64,000 bases of DNA from NCBI RefSeq assembly GCF_002104795.1, contig NZ_NCXO01000013.1:1-64000 (forward strand), given 5' to 3'. This document shows, in pieces, positions 43,505 to 51,176 of this stretch (its first letter is position 1; each line of letters begins with the position of its first letter). The notes under the pieces are model-generated. The model had not been told where the DNA came from. It did not search any database and saw only the letters and a list, made by a program, of their open reading frames with translations. The DNA comes from Mycolicibacillus koreensis. Lineage in GTDB: Bacteria; Actinomycetota; Actinomycetes; Mycobacteriales; Mycobacteriaceae. The position numbers were made by a program, and so were the translations under genes.

Positions 43505-43744
43505 CTAGGCGCTCAGCGCCACACCGGCGAGCGCCTTGATGCGGTCGGGACGGAAGCCCGACCAGTGCTGGTCGCCGGCCACCACCACGGGGGCCTGCAG
43601 GTAGCCCAGCGCCATCACGTAGTCGCGGGCCTCGGAATCCAGCGAGATGTCCACCGAGCGGTAGTCGATGCCTTCTTTGTCCAACGCCTTGTAGGTGGCG
43701 TTGCACTGCACACAGGCCGGCTTGGTGTACACGGTGATGTTCAT
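43505..43744 (-). CDS. nrdH: NrdH glutaredoxin-like redoxin
   Basis: 79 residues from ATG 43744 (MNITVYTKPACVQC); a longer in-frame start is rejected. Redox pair C11/C14, and the C-terminal WSGFRPDRI motif that lets NrdH accept electrons from thioredoxin reductase. It is the electron donor to NrdE. First gene of nrdHIE. The start is about 180 bases downstream of an NrdR box. Confidence 0.95.
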   Translation of the reverse strand: MNITVYTKPACVQCNATYKALDKEGIDYRSVDISLDSEARDYVMALGYLQAPVVVAGDQHWSGFRPDRIKALAGVALSA

Positions 43745-44251
43745 CGTCGAACGACTCCTCGGTGGAAGGTGAGCAACTTCTTCAGGAACTACATCCGCAC
43801 CGCTGTTCAGCGGGCTGACCGACACTGCGATCCCCGATCCGAACGTCCCGACGGGGGCCGCTCCGGTGACCGGACCCGGGCTCCGGGCCGATCGGGGAAT
43901 CATGTGGTCTGACAGCACCGTGAACACTACACCTAGTGTCTGACCGGGGGAAGACATACAAGATGTTCTGAACAACATTCGTGAAATTCGCTGGTCGCAC
44001 GGCCTGCACCACCTCCCGTCCCGGCGTGTCGCAGGTCACAATCCCGTCACGCCACAGATCACCTCACAGATACCACCGGGGTCTGACACAGCCGGGCCGC
44101 CCGCCGGCACCACAACCGCTCCCGAGGGTTTTCAGCAAACTTTTCTTTGGGGTGCTGAGCACCCCGGCGCCCGGTGCGAACGGCGCCGTGGACACCGGTG
44201 CGGCACCCAGCGGGCCTGCTCATCGCGGCCGCCGGTGCCCGGCCCCGGCGA
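43745..44251. other. Intergenic region between nrdH and the SDR gene (507 bases)
   Basis: Holds the nrdHIE promoter region with the NrdR box (43924-43939). Further right is a hairpin GGGGTGC-TGA-GCACCCC (44149-44165) beside a T-rich run (44141-44148) on the plus strand. It has no U-tract in the orientation of the SDR gene, so its role as terminator is doubtful. No gene is supported here. In M. tuberculosis this interval holds Rv3054c-Rv3056, which are absent. Confidence 0.6.
43924..43939 (-). promoter_or_regulatory. NrdR box upstream of nrdHIE
   Basis: ACACTACACCTAGTGT has perfectly symmetrical outer half-sites (ACACTA/TAGTGT), the form of the 16-base NrdR box. NrdR is the nucleotide-sensing repressor of ribonucleotide reductase operons. 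A clear second box at the usual spacing of about 30 bases is not seen; the segment at 43954-43974 has partial symmetry (TGTTCTGAACA at 43964-43974). Confidence 0.72.
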
Positions 44252-45136
44252 CTATCGGATCTCGCGCGCCGGCCCCGCTGGGGTGGGACGCAGGGCCCGG
44301 GCGAAGAACCGGTTGGCCTGACGCATCGCCACGCTGTAGGGCCACCAGGCGACGCGCTTGAACGCGTACAGCGCGCGGATGTCGACGGAGGTGTAGATCA
44401 AGAAGCGGTTCTTACGCACCCCGGCGAGGATCTTGGCCGCGGCGCGCTCCGGGCTGACCGCGTGCCCGGAGAACCGATCCACCCATTTTTTGACCTGCGG
44501 GTCGTCGCGATCGACCCCGGCGATCTCGACGGTGCCCACCAGCGGTGTCTTCACGGCCCCGGGCACCACCACCGACACCCCGATGCCGTAGCGCGCCAAG
44601 TCGAACCGCAGCACCTCCGAGACCCCGCGCAGCCCGTATTTGGAGGCGCTGTAGGCCGCATGCCAGGGCAGGGCCACCAGCCCGGCCGCCGAGGACACGT
44701 TGACCAGCTGGCCGCCGCGCCCGGCGGCCAGCATCGGCGGGATGAACTCCTCGATGACGTGGATCGGTCCCATCAGGTTGATCGAGACCATCCGGCTCCA
44801 CTGGTCGTGGCTGAGCCGGTCGACGGTGCCCCATGCCGAGACCCCGGCGATGTTCATCACCACGTCCATCGCACCGTGTCCGGCATGGATGTCGGCGGCG
44901 AATGCGACGACCTCGTCGTGGTCGGCGACGTCGATGACGCGGTGGGCCGGGACCTCGGCACCGAGGGCCCGCGCGTCGGCGACGGTCTCGGCCAGCCCCT
45001 CGGCGTTGCGGTCGGTCAAAAACAGCTGCGCGCCCTCGGCGGCCAGCGCCAGTGCGGTGGCGCGGCCGATGCCGCTGGCCGCACCGGTGAGAAAGCACTT
45101 CTTGCCCGCGAACGTGGTCATCTTCGTTCCTGCCAT
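44252..45136 (-). CDS. Short-chain dehydrogenase/reductase (Rv3057c-type)
   Basis: 294 residues from ATG 45136 (MAGTKMTTFAGKK; a second Met at residue 6 is possible). Classical SDR: cofactor motif TGAASGIG, NIAGVSAWG, catalytic Ser in VNVSSAAGL and YxxxK in AAYSASKYG. Asp at the end of the second strand (FLTDRNAEG) suggests NAD. The C-terminal extension (AFKRVAWWPYSVAMRQANRFFARAL) is amphipathic and is common in membrane-associated mycobacterial SDRs. Substrate unknown. Upstream is the TetR gene on the same strand. Confidence 0.88.
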   Translation of the reverse strand: MAGTKMTTFAGKKCFLTGAASGIGRATALALAAEGAQLFLTDRNAEGLAETVADARALGAEVPAHRVIDVADHDEVVAFAADIHAGHGAMDVVMNIAGVSAWGTVDRLSHDQWSRMVSINLMGPIHVIEEFIPPMLAAGRGGQLVNVSSAAGLVALPWHAAYSASKYGLRGVSEVLRFDLARYGIGVSVVVPGAVKTPLVGTVEIAGVDRDDPQVKKWVDRFSGHAVSPERAAAKILAGVRKNRFLIYTSVDIRALYAFKRVAWWPYSVAMRQANRFFARALRPTPAGPAREIR

Positions 45137-45173
45137 GGCGCCGACGATATCGCCGTGGGCCCGGCGGCAACGA

Positions 45174-45812
45174 CTATTCGGTGAGTTGCCCGCCCCACAG
45201 GGCGGTGAGCCACAGCGCCTCGAGCACACGGGTGCCGCCCTGGAGGTCGGGGTCGGCACCGACGAAGGCGGTGTCACCGGAGAGCACCGAGGAGGTGGTC
45301 GCGGCCAAGGCGCGCACCAACGCGGGGATGTCGTCGCTGATCGGGTGGGCGGTGCCGGCGGCGAGTTCGTCCTGCACAATCCCGACGATCTGGGCGATGA
45401 CGGTGTCGAGTTGCTGGTCGAGGATCTTGCGGATCTCGGCGTCGGTGTGCCGTGCGGCACTGCACGCCAGCATCACCGGATCGTTGTGGGCGTAGACCGC
45501 GGCCGCGCTGCCGACCATCCGGCGCGCGAACGCGGCCGGCGACTCGTTCTCGCCGCGCGGGGCGAAGAATTGGGTGAGTTCGTCGAGCTCGGCGGCCGCG
45601 TCGGACATGATCTGGGCGAGGACGGCGTATTTGGACTCGAAGTAGAAATAAAACCCCGATCGGGCCACGCCGGCCCGGTCGCTGATGGCACTCACCGACA
45701 ACTCGGCGAACGGTTTCTCCTCGAGCAGCTCACGCACGGCGGTCACGATCGCCTGCCGTTGCCGGTCGCCGCGGCGCTGCGATGTCGCGGTCGTCTGGGG
45801 GTGGGTGCTCAC
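45174..45812 (-). CDS. TetR-family transcriptional regulator (Rv3058c-type)
   Basis: 212 residues from GTG 45812 (VSTHPQTTATSQRRG). HTH at about 38-70: LSVSAISDRAGVARSGFYFYFESKYAVL. Helical ligand domain. Divergent from cyp136 over a 156-base region that carries two palindromes with the same TGAC/GTCA ends, so it most likely represses itself and cyp136. A longer in-frame start running through cyp136 is rejected. Confidence 0.9.
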   Translation of the reverse strand: MSTHPQTTATSQRRGDRQRQAIVTAVRELLEEKPFAELSVSAISDRAGVARSGFYFYFESKYAVLAQIMSDAAAELDELTQFFAPRGENESPAAFARRMVGSAAAVYAHNDPVMLACSAARHTDAEIRKILDQQLDTVIAQIVGIVQDELAAGTAHPISDDIPALVRALAATTSSVLSGDTAFVGADPDLQGGTRVLEALWLTALWGGQLTE

Positions 45813-45849
45813 CTGCCTACCATGCACCACGGCACGCCGGAGAAAAAAC

Positions 45850-45909
45850 TTGACAGCCGTCAACTTTGCCGCTGTGATGGAGACACAGTGACGGCTGCCA
45901 CAGCCGTCA
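45850..45909. promoter_or_regulatory. tetR-cyp136 divergent control region
   Basis: TTGACAGCCGTCAA at 45850-45863 and TGACGGCT-N5-AGCCGTCA at 45889-45909 are both inverted repeats sharing the AGCCGTCA element. TTGACA (45850-45855) and TGTGAT (45873-45878), 17 bases apart, form a plausible -35/-10 for cyp136, so the first palindrome overlaps the promoter and the second would lie downstream of it. Confidence 0.65.
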
Positions 45910-45968
45910 TGCGGTGGTGCCGGCCGACGGCGGTGCGCCGCGCCCATCCGTTCAGTCAAGGAGCGCCG

Positions 45969-47444
45969 ATGACTACGATCAGCACCCCGCATTATCTGCT
46001 CGACCAGGCCAAGCGCCGGTTCGTCCCGACCTTGAACACCATTCCCGGGATGGGGGCGCTGGAGAAAGCGCTGCTCACCGTCAACTGGAAGCAGCACGCG
46101 CTGGCCGCCCCGCCGCCGGGCAGCGACCTCAAACCGATCCTGGGCGACTCGGGGCTGCCACTGCTGGGCCACATCATCGAGATGTTCCGTGGCGGGCCGG
46201 ACTACGCGAAGTTCCTCTATGAGACCCGCGGGCCGGTCACCTTCGCCGATTCGCCGATCCTGCCGTCGATCGTGGCGCTGGGACCCGACGCCACCCAGAC
46301 GGTCTTCGCCAACCGGGCCAAGGACTTCTCCCAGAAGGGGTGGGTCCCGGTGATCGGGCCGTTCTTCAACCGCGGGCTGATGCTGCTGGACTTCGACGAG
46401 CACCTGGGCCACAAGCGGATCATGCAGCAGGCGTTCACCCGGCCGCGACTGGCCAGCTATGTCGCCGACATCGACCGGGTGGCCACCGACATCGTCGCGG
46501 GCTGGCCCACCGACGACCCCCGCTTTCTGTTCCAGCCGGCGATGAAGGAGCTCACCCTCGACGTCGCCTCGGTGGTGTTCATGGGCCACGAACCCGGCGG
46601 TGACCACGAGCTGGTCACCAAGGTGAACAGGGCGTTCGAGCAGACCACCCGCGCCGGCGGGGCGATCATCCGCACCGCGGTGCCGCCGTTCAAATGGTGG
46701 CAGGGGCTGCAGGGCCGCAAGGTCCTCGAGCAGTACTTCGCTGAACGGGTCAAGGAACGTCGTCACGTCGAGGGCACCGACATGCTCACCACGCTGTGTC
46801 ACGTCGAGGACGAAGACGGCAACCGGTTCACCGACGAGGACATCATCAACCACATGATCTTTTTGATGATGGCCGCCCACGACACCACCACGTCAACGGT
46901 GACCACCATGGCCTACCACCTGGCCGCCTACCCGGATTGGCAGGAGCGCGCCCGCGCGGAGTCCGACGCGATCGGCGACGGGCCCCTCGACATCGAGACC
47001 CTGGAGAGCCTGACCACGCTGGATCTGGTGATGGACGAGTCGCTGCGGCTGGTCACCCCGCTGCCGTTCAACATGCGCCAGACCGTGCGCGACACCGACC
47101 TGCTGGGCTACTACGTGCCCGCCGGGACCAACGTCGTCATCTGGCCGGGCGCCAACCACTGGCTCGAGGAGCTCTACACCGAGCCGAAGAAATTCGACCC
47201 GGAGCGTTTCCTGCCGCCGCGCGAGGAGCACAAGAAGCACCGCTACGCGTGGGCGCCGTTCGGCGGTGGGGCGCACAAGTGCATCGGCATGGTCTTCGGC
47301 CGCCTGGAGGTCAAGACGGTGCTGCACCGGATGCTGCGCCGATACCGCATCGAGTTGGCCCACCCCGGCTACCAGCCGCGCTGGGACTACGCCGGCATGC
47401 CGCTGCCGATGGACGGCATGCCGCTGGTGCTGCGGCGGCGCTGA
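45969..47444 (+). CDS. cyp136: Cytochrome P450 136 family
   Basis: 491 residues from ATG 45969 (MTTISTPHYLLDQAKRRF), one shorter than I recall for CYP136 of M. tuberculosis (Rv3059). P450 features: I-helix oxygen-binding AAHDTTTS (Asp305, Thr306/307), ESLRL ExxR motif, PERF, and haem-binding FGGGAHKCIG with the ligand Cys438. The N-terminus resembles CYP51-like enzymes (LLGHIIEMFRGGPDYAKFLYE), suggesting a bulky lipid or sterol-like substrate, but none is known with certainty. A much longer in-frame opening upstream is not coding. Confidence 0.95.
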   Translation: MTTISTPHYLLDQAKRRFVPTLNTIPGMGALEKALLTVNWKQHALAAPPPGSDLKPILGDSGLPLLGHIIEMFRGGPDYAKFLYETRGPVTFADSPILPSIVALGPDATQTVFANRAKDFSQKGWVPVIGPFFNRGLMLLDFDEHLGHKRIMQQAFTRPRLASYVADIDRVATDIVAGWPTDDPRFLFQPAMKELTLDVASVVFMGHEPGGDHELVTKVNRAFEQTTRAGGAIIRTAVPPFKWWQGLQGRKVLEQYFAERVKERRHVEGTDMLTTLCHVEDEDGNRFTDEDIINHMIFLMMAAHDTTTSTVTTMAYHLAAYPDWQERARAESDAIGDGPLDIETLESLTTLDLVMDESLRLVTPLPFNMRQTVRDTDLLGYYVPAGTNVVIWPGANHWLEELYTEPKKFDPERFLPPREEHKKHRYAWAPFGGGAHKCIGMVFGRLEVKTVLHRMLRRYRIELAHPGYQPRWDYAGMPLPMDGMPLVLRRR

Positions 47445-47450
47445 CGCCGG

Positions 47451-47966
47451 CTACCCGCTCCGTGCCGGCGGGGCCAGCAGCCGGTTGGCGCAGCCGATCA
47501 CCGCCGCGCGCGCCGAGGCTCCGGCGTCGGTGTCACAGGCCATCGCCCAGGTGCTGCGGGTGCCGTCGCTGCCGCGGATGACGGTGGCGGTCGCACCGGC
47601 GGCGCCGCTCATCTGGTGGAAGCCGAGCACCTCCACCGCGATGCCGTTGTCGTGCAGCATCGCGGTGAGCGCGCCGATCGGGCCGGTGGCGACGGCGGCG
47701 ACGGCGGTGTCGCGTTCCCCGACCGCCAGGGTGGCCCGGTAGGTCCCCGCGGTGGCCCCGGCGGGCGCAGACTGGCTCCACTGCCGCAGCCGCAGCGGAC
47801 CGCGGCAGCGGCGGGAGTCGTCGTAGCGGGCGAGGAACTGTGCCCAGCTCAACGCGGCGGCCTCGTCGCGCAGACCGCGCGGCAGGGGCACCCCGAACAG
47901 CTCGGCGAAGCGCACGGTGGCCCGGTGCGCGGAGCCGGGTTGGGCTGTCAGGTGGTCTCGGGTCAT
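47451..47966 (-). CDS. Stand-alone LeuA regulatory (dimerisation)-domain-like protein
   Basis: 171 residues. From about residue 70 to the end the protein resembles the C-terminal allosteric domain of 2-isopropylmalate synthase: TYRATLAVGERDTAVAAVATGPIGALTAMLHDNGIAVEVLGFHQMS, then ATVIRGSDGTRSTWAMACDTDAGASARAAVIGCANRL. The first part (FAELFGVPLPRGLRDEAAALSWAQFLARYDD) looks like the linker before that domain. No catalytic barrel is present. It might bind leucine or a related ligand, or modulate LeuA by dimerisation; this is inference. Convergent with cyp136. Preceded by a nested hairpin and a possible leader peptide. Confidence 0.75.
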   Translation of the reverse strand: MTRDHLTAQPGSAHRATVRFAELFGVPLPRGLRDEAAALSWAQFLARYDDSRRCRGPLRLRQWSQSAPAGATAGTYRATLAVGERDTAVAAVATGPIGALTAMLHDNGIAVEVLGFHQMSGAAGATATVIRGSDGTRSTWAMACDTDAGASARAAVIGCANRLLAPPARSG

Positions 47967-48017
47967 GGGTCGGCCTTCTTCTCAGATCCGAAGGGTGACC
48001 GACAGGGGTGGCTAGCG

Positions 48018-48061
48018 ACCCGCAGCGGGGGGTCGGTCTACGAGCAGACCCCACTGCGGGT
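48018..48061 (-). promoter_or_regulatory. Nested hairpin in the leader of the LeuA-like gene
   Basis: Outer stem 48018-48025 with 48054-48061 (ACCCGCAG/CTGCGGGT) and inner stem 48029-48034 with 48047-48052 (GGGGTC/GACCCC), loop 48035-48046. It lies 52-95 bases upstream of the LeuA-like start on the minus strand and also downstream of the DUF302 stop (48196), so it is either an attenuator or a terminator. Confidence 0.6.
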
Positions 48062-48112
48062 GCTGGCTACGGCGCGCTTCAGCGCGCGTGCGGCAACTCG
48101 CAGCGTCGACAT
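48038..48112 (-). CDS. Possible leader peptide ending inside the hairpin
   Basis: A 24-codon frame from ATG 48112 to TAG 48038, encoding a basic peptide (begins MSTLRVAARALKRAV, ends RSGVCS; five Arg). The stop codon falls in the loop of the nested hairpin, as in translational attenuators. There is no good ribosome site and no enrichment in Leu, so it may be chance. Confidence 0.25.
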   Translation of the reverse strand: MSTLRVAARALKRAVASTRSGVCS

Positions 48113-48195
48113 GGCCGCCAGCGTAGCGGCGGCAGCGACGGCGGCGCAACCGGTTTTGGGCGGGGTGCTTTGGGTGCTTTGGGGTGGGGTCCGGG

Positions 48196-48603
48196 TCAGC
48201 CGGGCGCGGCACCCAGTTCGCGCAGGGCGTTGTCGATGAGTCCGGTGACCTTGCCGGCGATCTCGCGCAGTTCGGGCTCCTCGGTGACCTGGGCCATCAA
48301 GCCCGGGTTCATCGCGTCGATGATCACCGTGCCCGGCGCGTCGGGGTCGGCGCGCACCACGACGTTGCACGGCAGCAGCACACCGATCTGGCGATAGGCG
48401 TTGACGGCCTGATGCGCCAGCGTGGGGTTGCACGCACCGAGGATGGTGTAGTCCTCCATGTCCTCGCCGAGTTTGGCCTTCAGCGTGGCTTTCATGTCGA
48501 TCTCGGTGAGAACACCGAACCCGTTCTGCGCCAATGCTTCCCGAGTCTTTTTCACCGCGTCCTCGAACGAGGTCTGCATGGTGGTGGTCAGCGCCACGCT
48601 CAT
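48196..48603 (-). CDS. DUF302 family protein
   Basis: 135 residues, start ATG 48603 with a GAGAGGAG ribosome site. The sequence SFEDAVKKTREALAQNGFGVLTEIDMKATLKAKLGEDMEDYTILGACNPTLAHQAVNAYRQIGVLLPCNVVVR is a clear DUF302 domain, with its two conserved Cys (GACNP, LPCNV). The family is linked to sulfur or redox and metal-stress operons but its chemistry is not defined. Third gene of the operon AhpD-like, CstR/CsoR-like, DUF302. Confidence 0.88.
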   Translation of the reverse strand: MSVALTTTMQTSFEDAVKKTREALAQNGFGVLTEIDMKATLKAKLGEDMEDYTILGACNPTLAHQAVNAYRQIGVLLPCNVVVRADPDAPGTVIIDAMNPGLMAQVTEEPELREIAGKVTGLIDNALRELGAAPG

Positions 48604-48646
48604 TGCCTACTCCTCTCGTGATCACCCGATCGGCGTGGGTACCGAC

Positions 48647-49337
<691 letters not shown>

Positions 49338-49343
49338 GCCCCC

Positions 49344-49362
49344 ACTATACCCCATGGGGTAT
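49344..49362 (-). promoter_or_regulatory. CsoR/CstR-type operator overlapping the operon promoter
   Basis: ATACCCCATGGGGTAT (49347-49362) is a perfect 16-base palindrome of the ATACCCC/GGGGTAT form bound by CsoR and CstR proteins. The minus-strand -10 TATAGT (49344-49349) overlaps its left end, so bound repressor would block RNA polymerase. Confidence 0.85.
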
Positions 49363-49394
49363 TTATCGGCTACCCCCGCGAACGGCCGGTTCGG

Positions 49395-51140
49395 TCAGGA
49401 CAGGATGCGGCGGGCCACGTTGGTGGTGACCAGGTCGAGCAGTTCGTCGCCGCGACCGGCCAGGATGGTGCGGATCGCATACAGCGAGAACCCCTTGGCC
49501 TGTTCCACGCTGATCGCCGGTGGAATCGACAGCTCCTGGCGGGCGGTGACCACGTCGACCAGCGCGGGACCGTCGTGGGCGAACGCTTCGCGCAATGCCG
49601 GTTCCAGGTCCTCGGGCTGCTCGACGCGCCGACCGAGCAGGCCCGCCGCGCTGGCCACCGCGGCCAGATCCGGGTCGTGCAGGCCGGTGCCGAAGTTGAC
49701 GAACCCGGCGGCCTTCATCTCCAGTTCGACGAAGTTCAGCGAGGAGTTGTTGAACACCACCACCGTCACCGGAAGCCGGTTTTGGACCAGGGTCAGAAGC
49801 TCACCGAGCAGCATCGTCAGCCCACCGTCCCCGGCGAGGGCGACCACCTGCCGCCCTGCGGCGGCGGTCTGCGCGCCGACAGCCTGCGGGACCGCACCGG
49901 CCATGCTGCCGTGGTTGAACGACCCGATCAGCCGGCGCCGCCCGTTCATGTGCAGGTAGCGGGCCGCCCACACCACCGGTGAGCCCACGTCGACGGTGAA
50001 CACCGCGTCGTCGGCCGCGATCCGGTCGACGGTGGCTGCGACGTACTCGGGGCGGATCGGAGTGCGGCCGCGGTCGTCGACGGCCAGCGCGTCGAGCCCG
50101 GCACGGGTCTTGCGGTAGTGCTCCAGCGCCCGCTGCAGGTGGCCGCGCTCGGTTTTGCGGGTCAGCTGCGGCTGCAGCGCGGCCAGCGTGTCGGCGACGC
50201 TGCCGACCAGCGGCAGATCCACCGGGGTGCGCCGGCCCAGGTGGCGCCCGCGGATGTCGACCTGGATGACGGTGGCGTCCTCCGGATAGAACTGCTGGTA
50301 GGGGAAGTCGGTGCCGAGCATCAGCAGCACCTCGGCCTCACCGATCGCCTTGTAGCCGGAGGCGAACCCGAGCAGCCCGGTCATCCCGACGTCGAACGGG
50401 TTGTCGTATTCGATGTGTTCCTTGCCGCGCAACGCGTGCACGATCGGCGCGGCGAGGGTGTCGGCGGCGGCGATCAGCGCGTCGTGGGCGCCGGCCACCC
50501 CCGCGCCGGCGAGGATCGTCACCTTCTCGGCGGCGTTGAGCACCGTGGCCGCGTTGGTCAGCGACCGGTCGTCGGGACGGTACACCGACCGGGTCGCCAG
50601 CACCGGGCGCTGCGCCCACCCGGGATCGTCGCTGCGGGCCAACAGCACCTCGCCGGGCACCACGATCACCGCGACCCCGTTGTCCTCGATCGCGGCGCGC
50701 ATCGCCTGTGCCACGATGCGCGGCGCGGTCTCCGGGGTGCTGATCAGCTCGCAGTACACGCTGCACTCTTTGAACAGCTCCTGCGGGTGGGTCTCCTGGA
50801 AGTACTGCGAGCCGATCTCGGCGATCGGGATGTGCGCGGCGATCGCCACCACCGGCACCCGGCTACGCTGCGCATCGAACAGCCCGTTGATCAGGTGCAG
50901 GTTGCCCGGACCGCAGCTGCCCGCGCAGACCGCCAGCGTCCCGGTGAGTGCCGCGTCGGCGGCGGCGGCGAACGCGGCGGTCTCCTCGTGGCGCACCAGT
51001 TCCCAGCTGACCCCGTCCGGGCCGGGCACCCGCCGAATCGCGTCGGTCAAGCCGTTGAGACTGTCGCCGGGGATGCCGTAGACGCGGCGCACGCCGCCGT
51101 GGCGCAGCGCGGTGATGAGCTGGTCGGCGACGGTGGCCAT
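49395..51140 (-). CDS. Thiamine-diphosphate enzyme of the pyruvate oxidase/dehydrogenase (PoxB) type
   Basis: 581 residues, three-domain ThDP enzyme. Catalytic Glu in LVRHEETAAFAAAADA, FAD-domain segment [20 protein letters not shown], ThDP/Mg motif LAGDGGLTMLLGELLTLVQNRLPVTVVVFNNSSLN. TGLLGFASGYKAIGEAEVLLMLGTDFPYQQFYP and AHIPIAEIGSQYFQETHPQELFKECSVYCELI are close to E. coli PoxB. The C-terminal stretch (ARRILS) is basic, and the ALSV/QAKGFSLYAIRTIL segment could be the membrane-lipid-binding tail of PoxB. Converts pyruvate to acetate and CO2 with quinone as acceptor; substrate assignment by similarity only. Confidence 0.87.
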   Translation of the reverse strand: MATVADQLITALRHGGVRRVYGIPGDSLNGLTDAIRRVPGPDGVSWELVRHEETAAFAAAADAALTGTLAVCAGSCGPGNLHLINGLFDAQRSRVPVVAIAAHIPIAEIGSQYFQETHPQELFKECSVYCELISTPETAPRIVAQAMRAAIEDNGVAVIVVPGEVLLARSDDPGWAQRPVLATRSVYRPDDRSLTNAATVLNAAEKVTILAGAGVAGAHDALIAAADTLAAPIVHALRGKEHIEYDNPFDVGMTGLLGFASGYKAIGEAEVLLMLGTDFPYQQFYPEDATVIQVDIRGRHLGRRTPVDLPLVGSVADTLAALQPQLTRKTERGHLQRALEHYRKTRAGLDALAVDDRGRTPIRPEYVAATVDRIAADDAVFTVDVGSPVVWAARYLHMNGRRRLIGSFNHGSMAGAVPQAVGAQTAAAGRQVVALAGDGGLTMLLGELLTLVQNRLPVTVVVFNNSSLNFVELEMKAAGFVNFGTGLHDPDLAAVASAAGLLGRRVEQPEDLEPALREAFAHDGPALVDVVTARQELSIPPAISVEQAKGFSLYAIRTILAGRGDELLDLVTTNVARRILS

Positions 51141-51176
51141 GGGCGCTCCTTTTCCGGCGGTAGCGCCGCGGGCCGG

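Noticed and set aside
43954..43969. Second NrdR box
   Set aside because: Only about half of the positions fit the consensus, so it was not called.
44149..44165. GGGGTGC-TGA-GCACCCC hairpin as terminator of the SDR gene
   Set aside because: The T-rich stretch is on the wrong side for the minus-strand transcript, so it is noted only in the intergenic entry.
43981..44361. Plus-strand frame between nrdH and the SDR gene
   Set aside because: Compositionally unlike a gene (Pro/Arg/Thr-rich), overlaps the SDR 3' end and has no ribosome site.
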